DNA of 64,000 nt, from NCBI RefSeq assembly GCF_004212215.1, contig NZ_QVFV01000002.1:668482-732481 (forward strand). Reading direction: 5' to 3'. A model generated the notes under the pieces. The model was not told the origin of the DNA. It saw only the letters and a program-made list of their open reading frames with translations, and did no database searches. Shown piece after piece: positions 53,601 to 63,500 of the stretch. Position 1 is the stretch's first letter. Every line of letters begins with the position of its first letter. Origin of the DNA: Leptolyngbya iicbica LK (GTDB lineage: Bacteria > Cyanobacteriota > Cyanobacteriia > Phormidesmidales > Phormidesmidaceae). Position numbers and translations under genes: made by a program.

Positions 53601-56428
53601 AGTTTGCTGTAGGTGCCCTAGTCAAAGCTCGCGATCGCGAGTGGGTCGTCCTCCCCGACTCCACCGACGATATGCTCATCCTTCGCCCCCTGGGTGGCAC
53701 CGAAGATGAAGTTACCGGCATCTTTCTCCCTCTGGAGCCCGTCGAACCTGCCCAGTTCGAGCTACCCGACCCCAAAAAACTCGGTGACTACCGCTCCTGC
53801 CGCATGTTGCGCGATGCCGTGCGCCTCGGTTTCCGTTCCAGTGCTGGCCCCTTCCGGTCCTTTGCCAAACTAGCCGTTGAGCCCCGTCCCTATCAGCTCG
53901 TACCGCTACTTATGGCCCTAAAGCTAGAGCCCGTGCGCCTGCTCATTGCCGACGACGTAGGTATCGGCAAAACCGTCGAAGCCGCCCTCGTCGCCAAAGA
54001 ACTGATCGATCGCGGCGAAGTCGATCGCCTCGCTATCCTCTGCCCGCCCCACCTGGCCGAACAGTGGCAGTTAGAGCTTCAGAGCAAATTCCATATCGAT
54101 GCCGAACTGGTGCTGCCCAGCACCGCCACCCGCCTAGAGCGCAACTGCCGCTTGGGGCAGTCACTCTTTGACCTTTATCCCTACGTCATTGTTTCGACCG
54201 ACTTCATTAAGTCAGAGCACCGGCGAGATGAATTTCTGCGCACCTGTCCCGAACTGGTGATTGTAGACGAAGCCCATACATGTGCCTTTGCCGGGGAAGG
54301 TCGAAGCGGTAAGCATCAGCGGCACCAACTCATCAAAGGTTTAGCCGATGCGCCTGATCGCCATCTCATTTTGGTGACAGCCACTCCCCATAGCGGTAAA
54401 GAAGCCGCCTTCCGGTCGCTGCTGGCTTTGCTTAATCCTGACTTTGCCGATTTGCCTGAAGAGCTGGGCGGCAAAGACAACGAAGCTATCCGCCGCCGGG
54501 TGGCGGCCCACTTTGTCCAGCGCCGCCGGGGCGACATTCGCACTTACCTGGATGCCGATACCCCCTTTCCCACTCGCTTAGAGGCCGAGGAGACCTATGC
54601 GCTATCCCCCGAGTACAAAAAGCTGTTTGACCGCATTCTGAACTACGCTCGCGAAACCGTTCAAGATCCCGATGGGGGCAACCGTCACCGACAGCGGGTG
54701 CGGTGGTGGTCGGCCTTGGGGCTGCTGCGATCTCTTGCCTCTAGCCCCGCTGCTGCTGCCACCACCCTGCGCAACCGAGCCGACACCCTCGACACCCAAA
54801 CCCCCGAAGAAGCCGATGAAATCGGTCGCCGGGCGGTAATGGATTTGATGGAGGATGACGCCAAAGAAGGGCTTGATGTGGTTCCTGGTAGCGATATCGG
54901 CGAACTCACCACCGATGTCCAACGCCACCGCGATCGCATACTGCGCATGGCCCGCGAAGCAGAGGGGTTGAAGGGCAAGAAAGACGCCAAACTCCAAAAA
55001 ATCATCGCCCTGGCCAAAGACTTCCTCAAAGATGGATTCCAAACCATTATCTTCTGCCGGTTTATCCCCACCGCTGAGTATGTGGCAGACGAGCTAAGAA
55101 ATACCTTGCGCGGGGTTGAGGTGGTCGCTGTTACCGGTACCCTGCCACCGGCTGAGCGGGAAGAACGGGTAGAGCAGTTATCCCAGTCGCCCCAGCGGGT
55201 GCTGGTCTGTACCGATTGCTTGAGTGAGGGCATCAACCTTCAAGCCCACTTCAACGCCGTTATTCACTACGACCTGTCGTGGAACCCCACTCGCCACGAG
55301 CAGCGTGAAGGCCGAGTAGACCGCTACGGCCAACCCCAAGATAAAGTGCGGGTGCTGACCTATTACGGCACTGACAACCAGATTGACGGCATTGTTCTGA
55401 ATGTTCTGATTCGCAAGCACCGCTCTATCCGCAGTTCTTTGGGCATTTCGGTGCCCGTGCCCGTCGATACTGACCAACTGGTTGAAGCCATCTTCGAAGG
55501 GCTACTGCTGCGAGAACAGTCTTCTAACGTCTCTGACCAGCTTTCTCTCTTTGACGAAGACTTCTTCAAACCACAAAAGGATCAATTTTTCGGCCAGTGG
55601 GAAGCTGCGTCGGAACGAGAGAAGCGATCGCGCACCATGTTTGCTCAAGAAACCATCAAGGTCGAAGACGTGGTTCGAGAGCTGCAAGCAATTCGTTCAG
55701 CCATTGGTTCTAGCGTCGATGTCGCCGCTTTTACCGAAGCCGCCTTCAAAGTTCATCAAGCGGTCGTCAGTGAAACACCGACCAAGGCATTAGCGTTCGA
55801 CCTGTCAGAAACGCCCCAGGCTTTGAAGGATGCTGTTGGCGGGCAGGAATCCTTCCAGGCTCGGTTCGAACTCCCTATTCAAGATGGTCAGCTTTACCTG
55901 AACCGGACCCATCCCATCGTGGAAGGTCTGGCAACCCACGTAATGGATACAGCTCTGGATCCCATGGTGGACAGTGTGGCCCGTCGCTGTGGGGTGATTC
56001 GGACTAATCAGGTAAGCCGCCGCACTACGCTACTCCTGACCCGTTTTCGTTTCCACATCATTGCCAAGCAGGGAGACGAGGAAAACCCGCTCCTGGCAGA
56101 AGACTGCCAAATACTAGCCTTTACGGGCTCTCCGGAAAAGGCTGAATGGCTTGAGCCTGGTCAGGCAGAGAAGCTCCTGACGGCCACTCCGGACGGCAAC
56201 ATTAGTGCCGACCAGGCCACAACGTTTCTACAGAAAGTGATCGATCAATTCGACCATCTCAGTCCCCACCTTGAATCTGTAGCCCAGCAGCGAGGGAATG
56301 ATTTACTTGAGGCTCATCGCCGAGTCCGCAGCGCAGCCAAACTCAAGGGTGTTCGCTACCGAGTGGAGCCACAACTCCCCCCTGATGTTTTAGGTATCTA
56401 TATGTTCATGCCAGTCCCGAAAACTTAG
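53597..56428 (+). CDS. SNF2-family helicase, DrmD-like
   Basis: About 943 residues from ATG 53597. An N-terminal barrel-like segment (FAVGALVKARDREWVV) precedes the SNF2/SF2 core: Walker A IADDVGIGKTVEA (about 116-128), DEAH (VIVDEAHTC, about 220), TATPHSG, and motif VI HEQREGRVDRYGQ (about 566). The C-terminal 300 residues contain a region seen in bacterial SNF2 proteins of defence loci. DISARM class 1 has a SNF2 protein, DrmD, next to a DrmMI methylase, the same neighbour as here. The start is fixed by the 4-nt overlap with the preceding stop (ATGA); an upstream in-frame start at 53537 is unlikely. Confidence 0.85.
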   Translation: MKFAVGALVKARDREWVVLPDSTDDMLILRPLGGTEDEVTGIFLPLEPVEPAQFELPDPKKLGDYRSCRMLRDAVRLGFRSSAGPFRSFAKLAVEPRPYQLVPLLMALKLEPVRLLIADDVGIGKTVEAALVAKELIDRGEVDRLAILCPPHLAEQWQLELQSKFHIDAELVLPSTATRLERNCRLGQSLFDLYPYVIVSTDFIKSEHRRDEFLRTCPELVIVDEAHTCAFAGEGRSGKHQRHQLIKGLADAPDRHLILVTATPHSGKEAAFRSLLALLNPDFADLPEELGGKDNEAIRRRVAAHFVQRRRGDIRTYLDADTPFPTRLEAEETYALSPEYKKLFDRILNYARETVQDPDGGNRHRQRVRWWSALGLLRSLASSPAAAATTLRNRADTLDTQTPEEADEIGRRAVMDLMEDDAKEGLDVVPGSDIGELTTDVQRHRDRILRMAREAEGLKGKKDAKLQKIIALAKDFLKDGFQTIIFCRFIPTAEYVADELRNTLRGVEVVAVTGTLPPAEREERVEQLSQSPQRVLVCTDCLSEGINLQAHFNAVIHYDLSWNPTRHEQREGRVDRYGQPQDKVRVLTYYGTDNQIDGIVLNVLIRKHRSIRSSLGISVPVPVDTDQLVEAIFEGLLLREQSSNVSDQLSLFDEDFFKPQKDQFFGQWEAASEREKRSRTMFAQETIKVEDVVRELQAIRSAIGSSVDVAAFTEAAFKVHQAVVSETPTKALAFDLSETPQALKDAVGGQESFQARFELPIQDGQLYLNRTHPIVEGLATHVMDTALDPMVDSVARRCGVIRTNQVSRRTTLLLTRFRFHIIAKQGDEENPLLAEDCQILAFTGSPEKAEWLEPGQAEKLLTATPDGNISADQATTFLQKVIDQFDHLSPHLESVAQQRGNDLLEAHRRVRSAAKLKGVRYRVEPQLPPDVLGIYMFMPVPKT

Positions 56429-56444
56429 CGTCTAAAGTTTGACA

Positions 56445-59400
56445 ATGCGCCATTCCAGGAACATCTTTACCACTGTCCGTTCAGAAGGAGCCATTCTCCC
56501 CAGTGACCTGCTCCAGCGGATTGTCAGTGGAGATAAAGGCCTGGATGGGTTGGATGCTAGGTCATTCCACCTGCTGGAAGGCGATCGCATCAACGAAGCC
56601 ATCAACCGCTCCTGGAGCAGGCTGCGCGGTGCCTGGGTCAACTTCCAACATGCCCTGACCCAACTCTCCTCAGACGATGCCGCTACCCGCCTGACCCGTG
56701 AAAAATTTCTACTCCCGCTATTTCAAGAGTTAGGCTATGGTCGCCTGCCCCCAGCCTCAGCGATCGAGATCAGTGGCAAACGCTATGCCATCTCCCACGG
56801 TTGGCACCACACGCCTATCCATCTCGTTGGCTACCGGGTAGACCTGGATAAACGCTCCGCCGGGATTGCTGGTGCGGCCAAAAGTAGCCCCCATAGCCTG
56901 GTGCAAGAGCTGCTCAATCGTTCCAACCAGCATCTCTGGGCTTTCCTTGCCAATGGCCGTAGACTTCGCATCCTGCGCGATAACGCTAGCTTGACCCGAC
57001 AAGCCTACGTCGAGTTTGACCTGGAAGCCATGATGGCTGGTGAAGTCTACGCTGATTTCGTACTGCTCTGGCTGCTGTGTCATCAATCGCGGGTAGAATC
57101 AGAGTCGCCTAGCAGGTGCTGGTTGGAACGATGGTCTCAGGTTGCGGACTCCCAAGGCACGCGGGCACTGGAGCAACTCCGCAAAGGCGTAGAAGTTGCC
57201 ATCTCGACTTTAGGGCAGAGATTCCTCTCCCACCCTGCGAATCAGGAGCTGCGTCGGCTATTGCAAACTGGAGCACTGTCAGCTCAGGAATATAACCACC
57301 AGCTCAGGCGACTGGTTTATCGTCTGCTGTTCCTATTTGTTGTTGAAGACCGGGACGTTTTACTAGACCCCGCCGCTGCACCAGAAGCTAAGGAATGCTA
57401 TCAGCGCTACTACTCCGTCAATCGTCTGCGCTCCCTGGCCGATCGCCATCGCGGAACCCGTCACCACGACCTTTATCTGGGGCTTCAGGTGGTCATGCAG
57501 CATCTAGGGGGCGAAGGCTGCCCTGCGCTGGGGCTGCCAGCTTTAGGCAGTTTCCTGTGGTCGAATGAGGCCACTCCTGCGCTTGATGGTTGTCAACTCG
57601 CCAATTCAGCCCTACTGGAAACCGTTCGGGCACTGGCGTTTATTTGCGATCGCAATGGCAGACGCCCCGTAGACTACAAAAATCTCCAATCCCGCGAGCT
57701 GGGCAGCATTTACGAATCCTTACTAGAGCTGCATCCCTACCTCAACATTGATGCCAAAACTTTCAAGCTTGAGACCGTCGAAGGCAATCGCCGCAAGACC
57801 ACCGGCTGCTACTATACCCCCGAAAGCCTGGTTCAAACCCTGCTCCGAACCACTCTGAATCCGGTTTTAGACAGTGCTACACGTCAGCCAGACCCAGAAG
57901 CCGCCATTCTCAACCTTAAAATTTGCGACACCGCCTGTGGTAGCGGCCACTTTTTAACCGCTGCGGCCCAACGGATGGCCAAGCAGTTAGCTACCCTTCG
58001 CACCGGGGACGAAGAGCCAGGACTCGATGCCGTCCGTACTGCTCTACGCCAGGTCATTAGCCGCTGCATCTATGGGGTAGACGTGAACCGCATGGCGGTA
58101 GAGCTGTGTAAGGTGGCCCTATGGATGGAGGCTATGGAACCGGGGAAACCGCTGCCCTTCCTGGAACACCATATTCAATGGGGGAATTCTCTGATTGGGG
58201 CCACTCCTGCTCTGATGGCCAGGGGCATTCCCGATGATGTCTTTAAGCCCATTCGAGGGGACGACAAAGCCCTCTGCCGTGACCTCAAACGCCAGAACAA
58301 GCGGGAACGCGAGCAGGCCCAGCTTACCCTGGTTGATCCTTCCACACGCCCCTGGGAATGGTTGGAGGATATGGCCGCCTATGCGCCAGAACACCAACCC
58401 TGGCAACAGCTGGAAGAACTGGCCGCCCAGATGGCCGAGCTAGACGGCATCCCCGATGAAACCATCGCCCAGGTCCAGCTCAAGCAGCGGAAATACCAAG
58501 AACTCCTTGCCTCCACCGAGTACCGCTTCAGTCGATTTCGAGCTGATAGCTGGTGTGCCGCTTTTGTTTGGCGCAAAACGCCAGGGTTCGACTACGCCTT
58601 GACGGAGGAGGTCTTCCGCAAGATTAAGCAGAATCCCTACAATGCGGCTGATTGGCTCTGGGGAGAGGTGGAAAACCTCCAGGCTCAGTACCATTTCTTC
58701 CATTGGCATGTTGCCTTTGCCCATATTTTCCGTGTCCCCAAGCAGGCCGAAGCGGTTGAACACGAGCAGGCCGGGTGGTCCGGCGGCTTTGATGTGGAGC
58801 TGGGTAATACTCCCTGGGAGCGCATCAAAGTCCAGGAGCGAGAGTGGTTTGCCGCCTATCGCCCCGATATTTCCAATTCTGTGAATGCGACGCAACGAAA
58901 GCGGAAAATCCAGGCCCTCAAGACGGAAGATCCCGAACTCTATGGTCAGTTCATGGAGCGCTGCCGTCAATCTGATGGAGAAAGCCACTTCATCCACCAT
59001 TCGGGCAAGTATCCCCTCTGCGGTCGGGGCGACATCAATACCTTTGCCGTCTTTGCCGAAATCAACCGCCTACTGCTGCAGCCCAACGGAAGGCTCGGCT
59101 GCATTGTGCCTTCCAGCATGGCCACTGCCGATACCACCAAATATTTCTTCCAGGATCTGATGGCGTCGAAGGCCTTAGTCAGCTACTACGACTTTGAGAA
59201 CCGGGCCAAAATCTTCTTCCCTGCCGTAGACTCCCGGATGCGGTTTGCCCTGATGACCCTCACCGGCAGCCAACAGCCCGTAGAGCAGGCCGACTTTGTG
59301 TTCTTTGCCCACCGCATCGAAGACCTGGCCCAGAGCGATCGCCACATCCATCTCACCCTCGACGACATCAACCTGCTCAACCCCGGCACCAAGACCTGTC

Positions 59401-60452
59401 CCACCTTTCGATCGCAACGGGAATTTGCTATTGCCAGGCAGGTTTACCAAACGATTCCCGTGCTGGGACAGTCAGATCACCAGGGCGATCGCTGGCAGCT
59501 TCGCATCACCCAGGGACTCTTCAGCCAGACAGCCGATATCGGTCTGCTCCAGCCTGCTACTGCCATTGACTCCGACCAGACAGATCTCATCCGCTGCTAC
59601 GAAGCCCGCATGATCAGCAGCTTTAACCATCGGGAAGGCTCAGCCGGTATTACCGACAAAAACACGTTCCGCACTGGCGTCAGCATTGCCATTTCCGATG
59701 AAGAGCGTACCGATCCCCACTTCCTAGCCCAGTCCCGCTACTGGGCATCTCCCCAAGACACGGCTCAGCGCCTTCCCAAGGACTATCCTTACCAGTGGCT
59801 GATGGGGTTTAAGGATGTCACCAGCGCCACCAACACCCGCACCATGATTGCCTGTGTTCTGCCGAAAACAGCGGTATTGTGCAGCATCCGAGTGGTGTTT
59901 TTAGAAGATTACCGAGACGCCACTCCCGGCGGCCTGCTCAGCCTGCTCGCTAACTGGAACAGCTTTTGCTTTGACTTTTTCTGTCGCCAAAGCACCCCTG
60001 GCAATCACCTGTCTGACTACATCGTTCGCCAACTGCCGACCCTGCCACCTTCCACCTATCAGCAGCCCTGTCCCTGGGATGCCGTCCTCACCCTGGAAGA
60101 CTGGATTCTACCTCGGGTTCTAGAGTTGACTTATACCGCTTGGGATTTGGAGGGATTTGCAAAAGACTGTGGCTACGAAGCCGCACCCTTCCCCTGGAAT
60201 CTCGATCGTCGCTCATGGCTCCAGGCTGAACTTGACGCAGCGTTCTTCCACCTCTACAGCATCCAGCGAGAGGATGTGGACTTCATGCTGGAGAGCTTTC
60301 CTATTGTGAAGCGTAAAGATCAACAAAAGCTGGGTTGCTTCCAAACTAAGTCCCGCATCCTGCACATCTATGATTGGCTAACAACAGCCATACAGTCCGG
60401 GAGTGCTTACCACAGGAATCTCGAGGCATCCATGAAAGACCACTTTCCCTGA
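56445..60452 (+). CDS. Adenine-specific DNA methylase, Eco57I/DrmMI-like (copy 1, altered motifs)
   Basis: A 1,335-residue class II N6-adenine methyltransferase-like protein. Motif I (about 493-503) reads CDTACGSGHF, where the family has DPACGSG; motif IV (about 787) reads GNTPWER, where NPPW is usual. Both changes are Pro to Thr. Later blocks (GRLGCIVPSSMATADTTKYF) are normal, and the C-terminal half should contain the target-recognition region. ATG 56445 is chosen by alignment with copy 2 (NIFTTVRSEGAILPSDLLQR in both). It lies 16 nt after the SNF2 gene. In DISARM or BREX it would mark host DNA; the altered motif IV raises the question whether it is active. Confidence 0.85.
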   Translation: MRHSRNIFTTVRSEGAILPSDLLQRIVSGDKGLDGLDARSFHLLEGDRINEAINRSWSRLRGAWVNFQHALTQLSSDDAATRLTREKFLLPLFQELGYGRLPPASAIEISGKRYAISHGWHHTPIHLVGYRVDLDKRSAGIAGAAKSSPHSLVQELLNRSNQHLWAFLANGRRLRILRDNASLTRQAYVEFDLEAMMAGEVYADFVLLWLLCHQSRVESESPSRCWLERWSQVADSQGTRALEQLRKGVEVAISTLGQRFLSHPANQELRRLLQTGALSAQEYNHQLRRLVYRLLFLFVVEDRDVLLDPAAAPEAKECYQRYYSVNRLRSLADRHRGTRHHDLYLGLQVVMQHLGGEGCPALGLPALGSFLWSNEATPALDGCQLANSALLETVRALAFICDRNGRRPVDYKNLQSRELGSIYESLLELHPYLNIDAKTFKLETVEGNRRKTTGCYYTPESLVQTLLRTTLNPVLDSATRQPDPEAAILNLKICDTACGSGHFLTAAAQRMAKQLATLRTGDEEPGLDAVRTALRQVISRCIYGVDVNRMAVELCKVALWMEAMEPGKPLPFLEHHIQWGNSLIGATPALMARGIPDDVFKPIRGDDKALCRDLKRQNKREREQAQLTLVDPSTRPWEWLEDMAAYAPEHQPWQQLEELAAQMAELDGIPDETIAQVQLKQRKYQELLASTEYRFSRFRADSWCAAFVWRKTPGFDYALTEEVFRKIKQNPYNAADWLWGEVENLQAQYHFFHWHVAFAHIFRVPKQAEAVEHEQAGWSGGFDVELGNTPWERIKVQEREWFAAYRPDISNSVNATQRKRKIQALKTEDPELYGQFMERCRQSDGESHFIHHSGKYPLCGRGDINTFAVFAEINRLLLQPNGRLGCIVPSSMATADTTKYFFQDLMASKALVSYYDFENRAKIFFPAVDSRMRFALMTLTGSQQPVEQADFVFFAHRIEDLAQSDRHIHLTLDDINLLNPGTKTCPTFRSQREFAIARQVYQTIPVLGQSDHQGDRWQLRITQGLFSQTADIGLLQPATAIDSDQTDLIRCYEARMISSFNHREGSAGITDKNTFRTGVSIAISDEERTDPHFLAQSRYWASPQDTAQRLPKDYPYQWLMGFKDVTSATNTRTMIACVLPKTAVLCSIRVVFLEDYRDATPGGLLSLLANWNSFCFDFFCRQSTPGNHLSDYIVRQLPTLPPSTYQQPCPWDAVLTLEDWILPRVLELTYTAWDLEGFAKDCGYEAAPFPWNLDRRSWLQAELDAAFFHLYSIQREDVDFMLESFPIVKRKDQQKLGCFQTKSRILHIYDWLTTAIQSGSAYHRNLEASMKDHFP

Positions 60453-60509
60453 GCCTCGCAATCGATCTACGGCCATTCTGATGATTTCGCATCCTATAAT
60501 AACTCTGCT

Positions 60510-63500
60510 ATGAAAGTTCGCGCCAAAAATATTTTTACGACGGTTCGTTCAGAGGGGGCTATCCTTCCCAGTGATCTGCTTCAGCGGGTTGTAGATAGTG
60601 AAAAAAGTCTCAAGGGCCTGACTCCGGCTGCCTATCACCTGCTAGAAGGGGAGAAGCTCAACGAAGCCATCAACCGTTCCTGGAGTCGTTTGCGTGGGGC
60701 CTGGGCTAGCTTTCAAGGGGCGTTGGAAAGGCTGCCTGAGTCAGACGCGGCGACCAAAGTGACCCGCGATCGCATCCTTTTGCCGCTTTTCCAGGAGCTG
60801 GGCTACGGACGGCTAACCACCACCCGCGCCATTGAGATTGAGGGCAAGGCTTACCCCATCTCCCACCTCTGGCAAAACACGCCAATTCATCTGGTGGGCT
60901 ACCGGGTAGATCTGGATAAGCGCACCGCTGGCGTTGCCGGAGCCGCCCGCAGCAGCCCCCACAGTCTGGTGCAGGAGTTTTTGAACCGCTCGGATGATCA
61001 CCTTTGGGCGTTTGTTTCCAATGGGCGACGGCTGCGAATTCTGCGGGACAATGCCAGCCTCACTCGCCAGGCTTATGTAGAGTTTGACCTGGAAGCCATG
61101 ATGGCCGGGGAAGTCTATGCCGATTTTGTGCTGCTGTGGCTGCTGTGTCACCAGTCGCGGGTAGAAGCGGAAAAGCCGGAACAGTGCTGGCTGGAGGTCT
61201 GGTCGAAAACGGCTGACGACCAAGGCAAGCGAGCTTTGGATGCTCTACGGGATGGGGTGGAAGCCGCGATCGCATCCCTGGGCCAGGGCTTTTTGACCCA
61301 CTCGGCTAACCGTACCCTGCGGCACAAGCTCCAGTCTGGCGAGCTGCCCACCCAGGACTACTACCGCCAACTACTGCGGCTGGTCTATCGCCTGCTGTTT
61401 CTGTTCGTTGCCGAGGACCGGGAACTACTGCTCGACCCCAACGCGGAACCTGCCGCGAAGGATCGCTACACCCTCTATTACTCCACTGCTCGCCTGCGCA
61501 CCCTGGCAGAAAAGCGTCGGGGCACCCGCCACAGCGACCTGTTCCATGGTCTGCGTCTGGTAATGGAGAAGCTTAGCAGCCGGTCTGGTTGCCCTGAGCT
61601 AGCTCTACCCGCTCTGAATGGATTTCTATGGTCAGAAGAAGCAACCAGTGATCTAGAAGTCTGTCAGATTGCCAATTTAGACTTACTCAAAGCGGTCAGG
61701 GCTTTAGCCTTCATCACCGATCAGCATGGGCGACGGGCGGTTGATTATAAGAACCTACAGTCTGAGGAATTAGGGAGTGTCTATGAGTCTCTGCTAGAAC
61801 TACAGCCCGAACTCAATATCAGTGCTGGAACGTTTGAGCTGAAAACGGTAGGTGGGAATGAGCGTAAAACAACCGGCAGCTATTACACCCCAGATAGCTT
61901 AGTTCAGTGCTTACTGGATTCAGCATTAGATCCTGTGTTAGATGAGGCCGTTCGACAGCCAGATCCCGAAGCCGCCATCCTGGCGTTAAGGGTTTGCGAC
62001 CCCGCATGTGGCAGTGGTCATTTTCTGATTGCGGCTGCCCACCGTATTGCTAAACGACTAGCCGCAGTGAGAACTGGGGATGAAGAACCTGCCCCCGAAG
62101 CTAGATATACAGCCATTCGCGATGTCATTGGTTACTGCATCTATGGCGTTGACATTAACCCCATGGCAGTCGAACTCTGCAAAGTGGCTCTCTGCATGGA
62201 AGCTGTTGAACCAGGAAGACCCCTGCCATTCATAGAACACCATATTCGCCAAGGAAACTCGCTCCTCAATGCGACACCAAGACTGATAGGTAGAGGAATC
62301 CCAGATGAGGCGTTTAAGCCGATTGAAGGGGATGACAAGTCTGTTTGCAGTCAATTTAGGAAACGGAATAAGAAGGAGCGTGAAAAGCAGCAGTTAACTC
62401 TAGTAGACCCTGCTCAGCGTCCATGGGAGTGGTTAGAGGACGTCACCGTCTATGCCCCAGAACTTCAGCCTTGGAAACAGCTGGAAGAGATGGCAGCCCG
62501 AATGGAGGAATTGGATGACTTACCAGGCGATACTCTCGCAGACATTTATCTGAAGCAGCAGAAACATAGAGAACTGCTTGAGTCAACTGAATATAAATTC
62601 ACCTCATTTAGAGCGGATGTCTGGTGCTCAGCGTTTGTAATGAGGAAAGTGAGTGACTTCGAGTATTTGATGACTGAAGAAGTTTTTCGCAAAATAAAAC
62701 AAAATCCTCTAAATGCACCGAAATGGTTGGCGAATGAAGTTGCGAAGCTGAAGGCTCAATATCATTTCTTTCATTGGCATGTTGCCTTTCCTCACATCTT
62801 TCAGGTACCGAAGCACGAAGAAGAGGCCCATCAACAGGAAATGGGCTGGAGTGGGGGATTTGATGTGGTGCTAGGAAATCCTCCTTGGGAAAAGCTCCAA
62901 ACCGAAGAGTTACAGTTTTTCGCAGCAAGGAATCCTGCAATTGCAAGCTTAAGAGGAGCAATAAGAAAATTAGCAATTAAGCGGTTGCAAGAAGTAGACC
63001 CTTCCTTAGCATCTGCTTGGGCTCAACAAAGAAGATTTGATGCGGCCATGATTGGATTCATCCGAAACTCTAAATCTTATCCTTTAACAGGAGTGGGGAA
63101 ATTTAATACCTTCGCGCTTTTTTCAGAACAAAACAGAAAAATCGCTTCTGAACAAGGCCGGATTGGCTGCATTGTACCTTCTGGAATTGCTACCGATGAT
63201 ACAACTAAACTGTTTTTTCAGGATCTTATTAAAAAATCAGCTTTGATTAGTCTATACGACTTTGAAAATAGAGAGGAGATATTTACTGGCGTACATAGAA
63301 GTTACAAATTTTGTCTGTTAACCCTTCATGGATCGGTGAGGAATCCTGAGGACGAAACTGAAATGGTATTTTTTGCCCTTCAAGTGGAAGACATACGTAA
63401 TCCAGAAAAGAATTTCACCCTTAGCACCAAGGATTTTTTAAACCTCAATCCGAACACTCTAACTTGCCCTACCTTTAGATTCCAAAAAGATGCTGAAATA

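Noticed and set aside
56757-57086. Minus-strand frames inside the methylase genes (also 60813-61223)
   Set aside because: They appear at matching positions in both methylase copies because the coding sequence is similar; they are antisense shadows.
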